A stretch of 64,000 nucleotides of DNA. Origin: Thermus parvatiensis (GTDB lineage Bacteria > Deinococcota > Deinococci > Deinococcales > Thermaceae). The notes under the pieces are model-generated. The model made no database searches and was not told where the DNA came from. It saw only the letters and a program-made list of their open reading frames with translations. The position numbers and the translations under genes were made by a program. The DNA is taken from NCBI RefSeq assembly GCF_001535545.1, contig NZ_CP014141.1, positions 1,488,001 to 1,552,000 on the forward strand, given 5' to 3'. Of this stretch, positions 27,179 through 35,068 are shown piece by piece; within the stretch, counting starts at the first letter, position 1; each line of letters begins with the position of its first letter.

Positions 27179-27207
27179 GCTTTGACCGAGTTCAAAAGGA
27201 GGTGGCC

Positions 27208-27602
27208 ATGGACCTCAAAGCCCTCGCCCAGCAGGTAGCCCAGGCCCAGCCCTTCACCCAGCACCTGGGGGCCGAGCTCCTTTCGGCCAAGCCGGGAGAG
27301 GGGGCCTTTGCCCTCGAGGTCCGCCCCGAGTTCTACCAGCACCTGGGGATGGTCCACGGCGGGGTGATCACCGCCCTTTTGGACAACGCCCTCACCTTCG
27401 CCGGGGGAACGGTCCTGGGGGCGGAGGTCCTTACGGTGGAGTTCAAGGTGAACTTCCTCCGCCCCGCCAAAGGCTAAAGGCCCTAGGCCGGGTGGTCCAC
27501 GCTGGGAAGCGCCTCGCCGTGGTCCTGGGGGAGGTCTATTGCGAAGAGGGCGGGGAAAGCCGCCTGGTGGCCTTGGGCCAGGGGACCATCAGCAAGGTTT
27601 AG
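27208..27602 (+). CDS. PaaI-like hotdog-fold thioesterase (one frame break)
   Basis: Short hotdog-fold acyl-CoA thioesterase. ATG 27208 is preferred to GTG 27202 because AAAGGAGG ends at 27202. The HGGVITALLDNALTFAGG motif near residue 50 holds the catalytic HGG...D pattern. The frame stops early at a TAA after RPAKG; adding one G to the GG at 27472-27473 reads through as KGLKALGRVVHAGKRLAVVLGE to QGTISKV, giving 131 residues, normal for the family. It converges with the next gene, their ends overlapping by four bases. Substrate is unknown; phenylacetyl-type CoA esters are typical for PaaI. Confidence 0.78.
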
Positions 27603-27988
27603 GCGAAGGCCAGGGCCTCCCGGGCCCTATCCGCCAGGGCGAAGAAGCGCTCCTTGGTGAGGGGGATCTTCCCCGTCACCAGGCCTTTGCCCGGCTCAAA
27701 GTGGGCGTGGAGGTGGATGTGGGCCCGGGGCAGGCGGAGGCCGATCCGCTTTAGTTTGGCGTGGCGGGGAGAGACATCGGCCAAAAGGAAGGGCTCCCCT
27801 AAGGCGTCGGAAAGGGAGGCGGTCATGATGGTGGTGGGGAGGTCGTAGGGACGCTCCATGCGGTAGATGAAGTCGGGGAAGTCCGCCTCCTTCTCAAAAC
27901 GCACGCCCTTCGCTTGAGCGTACTCCCGCATCCAGGAGAGGAGCTCCACCCAGGCCTCGTAGAGTTCGCGCTCGGAAGACGCGCTCAT
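27599..27988 (-). CDS. Unknown 129-residue protein
   Basis: I do not recognise this protein. It is acidic-to-neutral and soluble, with no signal peptide or membrane segment. Notable is a histidine-rich strand LPRAHIHLHAHFEPGKG near residue 90, preceded by MERPYDLPTTIMTASLSDALGE near residue 45 (alternation of strands suggests an alpha/beta fold). The HIHLHAH pattern could be a metal site. It has a private leaderless promoter: TATACT six bases before the ATG. The reading frame has Thermus-like codon usage and no break, so I consider it real. Confidence 0.65.
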   Translation of the reverse strand: MSASSERELYEAWVELLSWMREYAQAKGVRFEKEADFPDFIYRMERPYDLPTTIMTASLSDALGEPFLLADVSPRHAKLKRIGLRLPRAHIHLHAHFEPGKGLVTGKIPLTKERFFALADRAREALAFA

Positions 27989-27994
27989 GGCTCA

Positions 27995-28000
27995 AGTATA
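27995..28000 (-). promoter_or_regulatory. -10 box of the unknown gene, leaderless
   Basis: TATACT on the minus strand ends six bases before the ATG at 27988. It immediately follows the tRNA terminator hairpin and shares its T-rich tail. Confidence 0.6.
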
Positions 28001-28002
28001 AA

Positions 28003-28024
28003 GCCCCAGGGCGATCCCTGGGGC
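28003..28024 (-). terminator. Terminator of the tRNA-Cys/tRNA-Val unit
   Basis: GCCCCAGGG and CCCTGGGGC pair perfectly (28016-28024 with 28003-28011 on the minus strand) across ATCG, followed by TTTAT. The T-rich tail runs straight into the -10 box of the next gene. Confidence 0.7.
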
Positions 28025-28028
28025 ACCT

Positions 28029-28105
28029 TGGTGGGCGCGAGTGGACTTGAACCACCGACCCCTACCGTGTCAAGGTAGTGCTCTAGCCACCTGAGCTACG
28101 CGCCC
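28029..28105 (-). tRNA. tRNA-Val(GAC)
   Basis: Full cloverleaf on the minus strand: acceptor GGGCGCG (28105-28099) pairs with CGCGCCC, the anticodon arm CTACC-TTGACAC-GGTAG gives anticodon GAC, and the T arm contains GGTTCAAGTCC. The 3' CCA is encoded (28031-28029). It is transcribed after tRNA-Cys with seven bases between. Confidence 0.95.
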
Positions 28106-28112
28106 GCGCTTT

Positions 28113-28187
<75 letters not shown>

Positions 28188-28199
28188 AAGCCGTAAGGT

Positions 28200-28229
28200 A
28201 TGGTAGCACGAAGCCCCAAAGGGTGTCAA
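28200..28229 (-). promoter_or_regulatory. Promoter of the tRNA-Cys/tRNA-Val unit
   Basis: On the minus strand TTGACA (28229-28224), an 18-base spacer and TACCAT (28205-28200), 12 bases before the tRNA-Cys 5' end. Confidence 0.75.
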
Positions 28230-28272
28230 GAAAAACCCGTCGCCAGCGGAAAAAGTGGTATCATGCCCACCA

Positions 28273-29715
28273 GTGGACGAGGTCTTCGTACGCCTGCGCC
28301 GCGGACGCTGGCCCCTTTCCAAGGGGCTTTTGGTGGAGGCCCTCCTTCCCCTGGGGGTCCCCACGGAGGTGGCCCACGCCCTGGCCCACACGGTGGAGGA
28401 GCGGCTTAAGCGGCTCAGGCGCAAGGGCGGGGTGACGCCCCGAACCCTAAGGCGAATCTTCCTGGAGGAGGTGGAGCGGGAGCTTGGGCCAGAAAAGGCC
28501 CGCCTCCTCGCCAAGCAGACCCTCCCCTTTGAGGAGATCTTCGTGGTGGAGGGGCGAAAGCAACGCCCCTTCTCCAAGGGCCTCCTCACCCGGAGCCTCG
28601 AGGACGCGGGCTTCTCCCTCAGGGAGGCGCACGAGCTGGCCAAGGCCGTGGAAAGGCGGCTCCGCCTGGAGGGCGTCCGCCGCATCCCCGCCAAGCGGCT
28701 GGAAAAAGTGGTGGCCGAGGAGGCCCGGCGCCTCTACGGCCCCGAGGCGGGGGAGCGCTACCGGGCCCGCCTCCTCTACGCCGGGGAGCTCTTCGTGGAG
28801 GAGGCCCCGGGGGCGCCCAGGGTCCCCTTTTCCAAAGGCATCCTGGCCCAGTCCCTCATGGCCATCGGCCTCTCCCCCGACCGGGCCTTCCGGCTCGCGC
28901 GGGAGATGGAGGTGGCCCTCCACCGGGAAGGCGTCCAGGTCATCCGCCGGGACGAGCTGAGGCGGCGGGTGCACCAGGCCCTCCTGCGGGAGGCGGGGGA
29001 GGAAATGGCCCGCCGCTACCTGATCCTGCGGAGCCTGCGCAAGCAACCCCGGCCCGTCCACATCCTCATCGGGGGGGTCACGGGGGTGGGCAAGAGCGTC
29101 CTCGCCTCGGCCTTGGCCTACCGCCTGGGCATCACCCACATCGTCCCCTCGGACGCCGTCAGGGAGGTCTTCCGCGCCTCCCTCTCCAAGGACCTCCTCC
29201 CCACCCTCCACCTCTCCACCTTTGAGGCCTGGCGCGCCCTCTCCCCCGGGCTCGGCCTCGAGGGGGAAAGCTACGAGGTCCAGGTGATGCGGGGGTTTTT
29301 AGACCAGGTGGCCAAGGTGGCCGTGGGCCTCAAGGCCATCCAGGAGAGGAGCGCCCTGGAGGGCACCTCCATCGTCTTGGAAGGGGTCCACGTGGTGCCC
29401 CGCTTCCTGCAGCACCCCTACCAGGACCGGGTCTTCACCATCCCCATGCTCGTGGCGGTGCAGGATGAGAACCTGCACCGGGACCGCTTCCTCCTCCGCG
29501 ACCGGGAGACGGGGCACGCCCGGCCCAAGGAGCGCTACCTCCAGCACTTTGAGGAGATCCGCCTCATCCAAAACCACCTCCTGCGTTGGGCCCGGGAAGA
29601 GGGGATCCCCGTAATCCCGGGGGAGGACCTGGACGAAGGGATTGAAAAGGCCTTGGAGGTCCTGGTGGCCTACCTCGAGGCCCAGGGGCAGAGGCTGGAG
29701 GAGGCCCATGCTTGA
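28273..29715 (+). CDS. 2-phosphoglycerate kinase with three ATP-cone-like repeats
   Basis: A 480-residue protein similar to archaeal 2-phosphoglycerate kinase (makes 2,3-bisphosphoglycerate). The C-terminal kinase half has the P-loop HILIGGVTGVGKSVLASALA near residue 270, SDAVREVFR near 295, the Walker B-like LEGVHVVP near 370 and FLLRDRETGHARPKERYL near 407. The N-terminal half has three related ATP-cone-like modules marked by WPLSKGLLVEALL, RPFSKGLLTRSLE and VPFSKGILAQSLM (about residues 14, 97 and 184). I place the start at GTG 28273, because TATCAT (28259-28264) lies just upstream, as in the leaderless genes here; an in-frame GTG at 28255 would include that box. Confidence 0.78.
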   Translation: MDEVFVRLRRGRWPLSKGLLVEALLPLGVPTEVAHALAHTVEERLKRLRRKGGVTPRTLRRIFLEEVERELGPEKARLLAKQTLPFEEIFVVEGRKQRPFSKGLLTRSLEDAGFSLREAHELAKAVERRLRLEGVRRIPAKRLEKVVAEEARRLYGPEAGERYRARLLYAGELFVEEAPGAPRVPFSKGILAQSLMAIGLSPDRAFRLAREMEVALHREGVQVIRRDELRRRVHQALLREAGEEMARRYLILRSLRKQPRPVHILIGGVTGVGKSVLASALAYRLGITHIVPSDAVREVFRASLSKDLLPTLHLSTFEAWRALSPGLGLEGESYEVQVMRGFLDQVAKVAVGLKAIQERSALEGTSIVLEGVHVVPRFLQHPYQDRVFTIPMLVAVQDENLHRDRFLLRDRETGHARPKERYLQHFEEIRLIQNHLLRWAREEGIPVIPGEDLDEGIEKALEVLVAYLEAQGQRLEEAHA

Positions 29716-30046
29716 GCCTCTCCTCTTCCCCCTCCTTCTCGCCGTGGCCTTTCGCCTGAGGAAGTTCGCCCCCCTCTTTGCCCTAGGGTTTTGGGCCAAC
29801 CTCCTCTGGTTCGTCTACCAGAACGAGTGGGGTTCGGGCTTGCTCACCTACCTCCGGGGCCTCGGGGCGGGCCTCTTCCTCGCCGCGGGCTACGGGGAGC
29901 CCCTCTTGGCCTGGAGCCTCCTTCCCTGGCCCCTACTCCTCTACGTCAAGCTTCAGGTGCGGGAACTCCTCCCCTACCTCCCCGGCCTCACCGAAGGGCT
30001 CGGCCTCGGTCTCCTCCTTTACCTCCTAGGCTTCCGCAGGCGGTAA
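29708..30046 (+). CDS. Small membrane protein of unknown function
   Basis: A 112-residue protein overlapping the kinase stop by eight bases. It has about four hydrophobic segments (LLFPLLLAVAFRL, FAPLFALGFWANLLWFVY, a GLGAGLFLAAGY segment, and LGLGLLLYLLG) and a basic end GFRRR. I do not recognise the family. Coupling to the kinase suggests co-expression. Its end overlaps the convergent gene by 28 bases. Confidence 0.6.
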   Translation: MLEPLLFPLLLAVAFRLRKFAPLFALGFWANLLWFVYQNEWGSGLLTYLRGLGAGLFLAAGYGEPLLAWSLLPWPLLLYVKLQVRELLPYLPGLTEGLGLGLLLYLLGFRRR

Positions 30047-30315
30047 AAGGCGTAAGGAAGCCCGGCGCCCAAAAGTCCCCCGAGGAGGAAGGCCCAGGGG
30101 TGGCCGTAGAAGAGCTGGAGGAAGAGAATCCCCCCGTAGAGCACGGCGAAGAGGGGAACGAGGAAGGGCCTTTCCCCGTAGGCCACCGCCGCCCCCCCGA
30201 GGGCGAGGCCCAGGGCCAGGGCAATACCCTCCTGGCTCGGGCGGAACCAGAGGAAGTAGGCGTAGCCCGCCACCCCCAGGAGGGAGAGGGCTTGCGCCAG
30301 GCGGTTGGCGTCCAT
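30019..30315 (-). CDS. Small membrane protein of unknown function
   Basis: A 98-residue protein, MDANRLAQALSLLGVAGYAY to YRLRKPRR, with three hydrophobic segments. Its ATG overlaps the stop of the next upstream gene (TGATG), so the two small membrane proteins are translated together. Family not recognised. Confidence 0.6.
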   Translation of the reverse strand: MDANRLAQALSLLGVAGYAYFLWFRPSQEGIALALGLALGGAAVAYGERPFLVPLFAVLYGGILFLQLFYGHPWAFLLGGLLGAGLPYAFYRLRKPRR

Positions 30316-30623
30316 CAGTCCTTGACGAAGCGCTTCACCAGGAGCTGGGAGAGCGCTAGGGCCACACCCCCCCAGGCCACCTGGGGCTCGCGCCCCAAAA
30401 AGCCCATGACCGCCGAGAAGACCCCGGCCAGGAGGAAGAAGGGCACGTACCTGGGGCTCACGGTGAGGCCCAGGACGAAGGCCACGAGAAACCCCGCCAC
30501 CCCCGGGGGCAGGCTCGCCCCCAGGGCCAGGAAGAGGAGCATCAGGGCGACGGTGATGGCCCCGGCCAGGTAGTAGGCCCCGGGAAAAGGCTCGGGGACT
30601 TTCTTGCGGGCGCGCTCGGCCAT
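30315..30623 (-). CDS. Small membrane protein of unknown function
   Basis: A 102-residue protein with a basic N-terminus (MAERARKKVPEPFPGAYYLA) and three hydrophobic helices, ending LSQLLVKRFVKD. It lies 12 bases after the thrC stop and overlaps the following gene start, so it probably belongs to the tail of the thrC transcript. Family not recognised. Confidence 0.6.
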   Translation of the reverse strand: MAERARKKVPEPFPGAYYLAGAITVALMLLFLALGASLPPGVAGFLVAFVLGLTVSPRYVPFFLLAGVFSAVMGFLGREPQVAWGGVALALSQLLVKRFVKD

Positions 30624-30635
30624 GCCCCAAGGCTA

Positions 30636-31690
30636 TCACAAAAGCCCCGCGGCCGCGGCCACGGCCTCGAGGGTGGCGGGAACCGGCGGGGCAAGCTTTG
30701 CCACCTTCTCCGCGGTGGCCGGGTCCTTGAGGCCGTGGCCGGTGAGGGTGAGGACCACGGTGCTTTCCGGCTCCAGGCGGTCTTCCCTTAGGAGCTTCAA
30801 GACCCCCGCCATGGCGGCGGCGCTTGCGGGCTCGCAGAAGATCCCCTCTTCCGCCGCCAGATAGCGGTAGGCAAAGAGGATCTCCTCGTCCGTCACCGCC
30901 TCTATACCCCCCCCCGACTCCTCCTTGGCCCGGATGGCCCCCTCCCAGCTCGCCGGGTTGCCGATGCGGATGGCGGTGGCCAGGGTCTCGGGGCGCTCCA
31001 CCGGGCGGCCCAGGACCAAGGGGGCCGCCCCCGCCGCCTGGAAGCCGAGCATTTTGGGAAGCCTCCTGGCCTTGCCCAGGGCGTGGTACGCCTTGTAGCC
31101 CATCCAGTGGGCGGTGATGTTCCCCGCGTTCCCCACGGGGAGGGCATGGTAGTGGGGGGCGTCGCCGAGCTCGTCCACCACCTCAAAGGCCAGGGTCTTC
31201 TGGCCCTCCAGGCGGTGGGGGTTCACGGAGTTCACCAGGGCCACGGGGAAGGCCTCCGTGAGCCTTTGGGTGAGGCGCAGGGCGTCGTCAAAGTTCCCCT
31301 CCACCTGGACGATCCTCGCCCCGTGCACCAGGCTCTGGGCCACCTTGCCCAAGGCCACGTACCCCGCGGGGAGAACCACGATGGCCAAAATCCCGGCCCT
31401 TGCGGCGTAAGCGGCGGCGGAGGCGGCGGTGTTCCCGGTGCTGGCGCAGGCCACGGCCTGGGCCCCCCTTCCACCGCCTTGGAGACGGCGAGGGTCATCC
31501 CCCGGTCCTTGAAGCTTCCCGTGGGGTTTAAGCCCTCGTACTTGGCGTAGAGGCGGATGCCCTTCTTCCGCGCCTCCTCCGGGCCCTTCAGGGGGATGAG
31601 GGGGGTGGAGCCCTCCAGGAGGCTTATAACCGGCGTCTTCTCCGAGACCGGGAGGAGGTTCCGGTAGCGCTCTATTAGGGGCGGCCGCAT
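30636..31690 (-). CDS. thrC: Threonine synthase (one frame break)
   Basis: PLP enzyme converting O-phosphohomoserine to threonine. The first part, [20 protein letters not shown] to KAVEGG, contains the PLP-lysine motif [16 protein letters not shown] near residue 55. The frame breaks in a C6 run at 31463-31468; one added base gives [28 protein letters not shown] sequence with the substrate-binding ASTGN loop, and 351 residues in total. [16 protein letters not shown] near residue 185 is the PLP-phosphate loop. Length and sequence match the T. thermophilus enzyme as I remember it. Hom lies two genes upstream, so threonine synthesis is grouped. Confidence 0.93.
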
Positions 31691-31721
31691 GGCCCCATGC
31701 TCCGGCCTTAGGGCCTCGCCG

Positions 31722-32285
31722 TCAAGGGAGGAAAAGGCCCCGGGTCTCCAGGACGAAGCCGGGAAGCTCGGGGTCTAAGGGCACCCGTTCCGGCCCCTGG
31801 TGGCCCTCCACCCCTCCCGGGCGGAAGACCTCCACCCGGTGGAGGTAAGGGTCCAGGAGGACCACGAGGCGCACCCCGTTCGCCAGATACCAGGCCGCCT
31901 TCTGCCGGAGCTCCTCGAGGCCCTGGCTTCTGGAGCGCACCTCAAACACCGCGTCCGGGGCCAGGGGAGGAAACCCTTCCCGCGCCTCTTGGGAGAGGGC
32001 CTGCCACCTCTCGCCCAGGAGGAAAGCGGCGTCCGGGGCGAGGACCGAGCCGTCGGGGAGTTTGAACCCTGTGGAGGCGTCAAAGACCACCCCCAGGCCC
32101 CGCGCCTCGTTCCACCGGTAAAGCTGTCCTAGGACGGCGGCGCGGATCCGCCCGCTTTCCCCGCCCGTGGGGGACACGATGAGCCTCCCGTCGGCCAAGC
32201 GCTCAAACTGCCAGCCCGGGTTTCTCTCGGAAAGGACGCGGAGCTCCTCATCGCTCACGGGGCGCAGAAGGTCCAGAAGGGGCAC
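31722..32285 (-). CDS. Uma2-family (DUF820) PD-(D/E)XK nuclease-like protein
   Basis: A 187-residue protein of the Uma2/DUF820 family, which has a restriction-endonuclease-like fold and unknown role and is often multiplied in cyanobacteria and thermophiles. Marks: [20 protein letters not shown] near residue 28, [15 protein letters not shown] near residue 79 (core PD), [19 protein letters not shown] near residue 108 (E-x-K-like core with Arg in the usual Ser-Pro region), and [21 protein letters not shown] near 135. It starts at GTG 32285, ten bases after the hom stop, hence in the hom transcript. Whether it cuts DNA is unknown. Confidence 0.8.
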   Translation of the reverse strand: MPLLDLLRPVSDEELRVLSERNPGWQFERLADGRLIVSPTGGESGRIRAAVLGQLYRWNEARGLGVVFDASTGFKLPDGSVLAPDAAFLLGERWQALSQEAREGFPPLAPDAVFEVRSRSQGLEELRQKAAWYLANGVRLVVLLDPYLHRVEVFRPGGVEGHQGPERVPLDPELPGFVLETRGLFLP

Positions 32286-32294
32286 GCCCTCATT

Positions 32295-33286
32295 CTACCC
32301 CCGGCCAGGGGCTTCCCTCCTCCAAAGGGGGCCTCGCCCGGGGGCGGGGAGGTGCCCCAGGGCCCCGGAGAGGAAGCGGAGGAGGTCGGCGAAAAGCCCG
32401 CTCGCCGTGGCCCCGCCCCCCGCCCCAGGCCCCGTGACGAAGGCCTCCCCCAAAGGCCTGGCCCTGACCCAGAGGGCGTTTCCCCGGGCCCTCGCCAAGG
32501 GATGGTCCTGGGGAAGGCGCCTTGGGGCCACCGCCGCCCGCCACCTCCCCCCTTCCCCGAAGAGGCTCGCCACGAGGCGCACCCGCTCCCCCCGGGCCTC
32601 GGCCTCCCGCAGGGCCTTTGGAGTGAGGTGGGCGATGCCTTGGGCCTCCACCTCGGCGAAGGGGAAGCCGGGGTCCACGAGGAGCCGGGCGAGGAGGGTG
32701 AGCTTGTGAGCGGCGTCTATCCCCTCCACGTCCAAGGTGGGGTCGGCCTCGGCGTAGCCCAGGCGCTGGGCCTCAAGAAGCGCCTCGGCGTAGGTCCGGC
32801 CCTTCTCCATCTCCTGGAGGATGTAGAGGGTGGTGCCGTTCAGGATGCCGTGGAGCTCCAGAAGCTCGCTTCCCCTCAGGGTCTCCAGGAAGGAGAGGGC
32901 GGGGGTGCCCGCCATGACGCTCGCCTCGTGGTAGATGAGCCCCTCCTCGGCGAAGGGCCTCAAGCGGTCCCAGGCCTCGGCGAGGAGGGCCTTGTTGGCG
33001 GTGATGAGGGGGATGCCGGCCTCGAGGGCGGGGAGGACGAGCCCAAGGGGGCCTCCACCCCCCCCATGGCCTCCACCACCAGATCGGCCTCCAGGAGGTC
33101 AAAGGGCTCGGCGCGAAGGAGCTCCTGGGGGATGGCCCTGGGCTTCTTCGGGTCCCGCACCAAGACGCCCAGGAAGCGGGGGACGACCCCGAAGGCGGAA
33201 AGCTCCTCCGCCCGCTCCAACACGAGGTTGTAGAAGGCGCTCCCCACGGTGCCGCCCCCCAAGAGGGCGATCTTCAAGGCCTCCAT
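32295..33286 (-). CDS. hom: Homoserine dehydrogenase (one frame break)
   Basis: NAD(P)H-dependent reduction of aspartate semialdehyde to homoserine. It opens MEALKIALLGGGTVGSAFY (dinucleotide-binding loop), with VVEAMGGVEAPLG near residue 75. The frame breaks in a G5 run at 33047-33051; one added base gives LVLPALEAGIPLITANKALL and a 330-residue enzyme with HEASVMAGTPALSF near 125, LHGILNGTTLYILQEME near 150 and the catalytic region YAEADPTLDVEGIDAAHKL near 180. It lacks the C-terminal ACT domain, so it is the short, probably threonine-insensitive form. Leaderless promoter. Confidence 0.9.
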
Positions 33287-33293
33287 GGGGGGG

Positions 33294-33299
33294 ATTATA
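33294..33299 (-). promoter_or_regulatory. -10 box of hom, leaderless
   Basis: TATAAT on the minus strand ends seven bases before the hom ATG, so the mRNA should start at the initiation codon. It lies 15 bases from the toxin-antitoxin operator. Confidence 0.65.
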
Positions 33300-33313
33300 C
33301 CCCTTGCGCTTTA

Positions 33314-33335
33314 TTAGCTAAGCTCGCTAAGCTAA
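33314..33335 (+). promoter_or_regulatory. Probable operator of the antitoxin-toxin pair
   Basis: The 22-base stretch from TTAGCTAAGC to GCTAAGCTAA is an imperfect palindrome that also holds GCTAAGCT twice, ten bases apart. It sits five bases before the antitoxin GTG and close to the hom -10 box, as expected for autoregulation by a Phd/VapB-type protein. Confidence 0.55.
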
Positions 33336-33339
33336 GTCC

Positions 33340-33570
33340 GTGAAGGCCTTCACCGTGCACCAGGCCAAGACCCACCTCTCCCGCCTCCTCAAGGCCGTGG
33401 AGGAGGGGGAGGAGGTGGTGATCCTGAGGGGCAAAACCCCTGTGGCCAGGCTCGTCCCCTACCGCAAGGGGAAGCGCCCCCTGGGGTTTGTCCCGGGGAG
33501 GCTACCCGAGAGCTTCTTTGAACCCCTTCCCGAGGAGGAGCTCGCCCTGTGGGAAGGCGCTACCTCCTAG
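33340..33570 (+). CDS. Phd/YefM-type antitoxin
   Basis: A 76-residue antitoxin with the Phd fold: MKAFTVHQAKTHLSRLLKAV, EEGEEVVILRGKTPVARLVPY, then an extended toxin-binding tail FVPGRLPESFFEPLPEEE. GTG start. It overlaps the PIN toxin gene by 22 bases, the common arrangement. By analogy it neutralises the toxin and represses its own promoter through the TTAGCTAAGC palindrome. Confidence 0.85.
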   Translation: MKAFTVHQAKTHLSRLLKAVEEGEEVVILRGKTPVARLVPYRKGKRPLGFVPGRLPESFFEPLPEEELALWEGATS

Positions 33571-33941
33571 ACACCCACGTCCTCATCTGGGCCCTCACGG
33601 AACCCGAGCGGCTGAGCCCTAGGGTCCGGGCGCTTTTGGAGGACCCCGACACCCCCCTTCTCGTCTCCTCAGCCAGCGCCTGGGAGATGGCCACCAAGCA
33701 CCGCCTAGGGAAGCTTTCCGGCGCCGAGGCGATCTTGGAGGGCCTGGAAGGCCACCTCTCCCGCCTGGGGGCCGAGGAGCTTCCCATAAGGCTTGCCCAC
33801 GCCCTCCTGGCGGGAAGGCTTCCCGGGGACCACCGGGACCCCTTTGACCGCATCCTGGCCGCCCAGAGCCTGGTGGAAGGCCTCATCCTCCTCACCACCG
33901 ACCGCGCCTTCCACACCTTCGGCGTGGAGACCCTGTGGTGA
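33549..33941 (+). CDS. vapC: VapC-family PIN-domain toxin
   Basis: A 130-residue PIN-domain ribonuclease toxin. The acidic active-site residues are in place: Asp in YLLDTHVLIW (residue 8), Glu in SSASAWEMATKH (about residue 43), Asp in DPFDRILAAQSL (about residue 98) and Asp in LTTDRAFHTF (about residue 117). The end GVETLW is normal. VapC toxins cut tRNA or rRNA. Its stop overlaps the queG start, so queG is expressed from the same unit, and the toxin operon has inserted upstream of a tRNA-modification gene. Confidence 0.88.
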   Translation: MGRRYLLDTHVLIWALTEPERLSPRVRALLEDPDTPLLVSSASAWEMATKHRLGKLSGAEAILEGLEGHLSRLGAEELPIRLAHALLAGRLPGDHRDPFDRILAAQSLVEGLILLTTDRAFHTFGVETLW

Positions 33942-35068
33942 AGGACCTCCTGGAGGAACGGGCGCGGGCGCTCGGCCTCCTCTTCGCCTGGGCCCCCCTG
34001 GACCTGCCCCCAAAGGCCGAGGCCCGCCACCGGGCCTGGCTAGAGGCGGGCCGCCACGGGGGGATGGCCTACCTCGAGGCCCCGGAGCGCTTCCACCCGA
34101 GAAAGCGCTTCCCCTGGGCAAAAAGCGCCCTCCTCCTCTTCGCCCCCTACGCCTACCCCGACCCCGGGACCCCCCCAGGGGGCCTCCGGGTGGGCCGGGT
34201 CGCCCGCTACGCCTGGACGCGGGACTACCACCTGGTCCTGGGGGAGGCGCTGAAGGCCCTGGAGGAGGTGGCGAGGGGCCTCGGCCTCGAGGCCAAGGGC
34301 TACGTGGACCACGGACCCCTTCCCGAGCGCACCCTCGCCGCTCTCTCCGGGGCGGGCTGGATCGGGAAGAGCGGCTACTTCCTCTCCCAGGCCTTTGGGG
34401 TCCACGCCTTTATCGGCGTCCTCCTCACCTCCCTGGAGGTGGAGCCCGCCCCCCTCCACCCTAGCCGCTGCGGCCGCTGTACCCGCTGCCTTTCCGCCTG
34501 CCCCACGGAAGCCCTCCTCGGGGACGGCACCCTGGACGCCAGGCGGTGCGTGAGCTACCTCACTATTGAGCACAAGGGCCCCATCCCTCCCTCCCTCTGG
34601 CCGGGGATCGGGGACTGGCTTTTCGGCTGCGACCTCTGCGGGGAGGCCTGCCCCTGGGAGAGGTTTGGCAAGGTCTGGAAGGCCTTAAGACCCGAGCCCG
34701 AGCTCGCCCACCCGGACCTTCTGGACTTCTTCCGCCTCTCGGGGCGGGCCTTTCAGAGGAAGTACGCAGGCACCGCCTTCCTCCGGGCGGGAAGGGCCCG
34801 CATGGCCCGGAACGCCCTCATCGTCCTCTTCAACCTGGGCCTGGGGGAGGCCCTCTTCCTGGAGGCGACCCGGGACCCGAACCCCCTGGTGCGGCGCACC
34901 GCCCTGAGGGCCCTCCACCTCACGGGGAAGCCCCTGGACCCCTTCCTCCAGGACCCCGGGCTCCGCGAGGAGGCCCTAGCCCTTCTTGGGGAAGCGCCCG
35001 AAGCGGTACACCTGCTCCAGGACGGGAGGGAGGCCCCAGGCCCTGAGGTCAAAGAGCAGGGGGCCTAG
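33938..35068 (+). CDS. queG: Epoxyqueuosine reductase
   Basis: Cobalamin and Fe-S enzyme for the last step of queuosine synthesis in tRNA. The start GTG 33938 gives GTGA overlap with vapC. Two ferredoxin-type motifs are present: CGRCTRCLSACPTEAL (about residue 184) and CDLCGEACPWERF (about residue 230). The catalytic Asp region YVDHGPLPER (about residue 123) and GAGWIGKSGYFLS follow the family pattern. The C-terminal part has a HEAT-like repeat LVRRTALRALHL. Length 376. The last 93 bases overlap the convergent phosphoesterase gene, which is unusual; both frames look real up to their stops. Confidence 0.9.
   Translation: MKDLLEERARALGLLFAWAPLDLPPKAEARHRAWLEAGRHGGMAYLEAPERFHPRKRFPWAKSALLLFAPYAYPDPGTPPGGLRVGRVARYAWTRDYHLVLGEALKALEEVARGLGLEAKGYVDHGPLPERTLAALSGAGWIGKSGYFLSQAFGVHAFIGVLLTSLEVEPAPLHPSRCGRCTRCLSACPTEALLGDGTLDARRCVSYLTIEHKGPIPPSLWPGIGDWLFGCDLCGEACPWERFGKVWKALRPEPELAHPDLLDFFRLSGRAFQRKYAGTAFLRAGRARMARNALIVLFNLGLGEALFLEATRDPNPLVRRTALRALHLTGKPLDPFLQDPGLREEALALLGEAPEAVHLLQDGREAPGPEVKEQGA

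Noticed and set aside
28255..28272. Upstream GTG start for the 2-phosphoglycerate kinase
   Set aside because: The six extra codons contain the likely -10 box TATCAT, and the protein homology begins later.
29642..30573. A 260-codon plus-strand frame beyond the small membrane gene
   Set aside because: Off-frame, Pro/Gly/Arg-rich shadow over convergent minus-strand genes.
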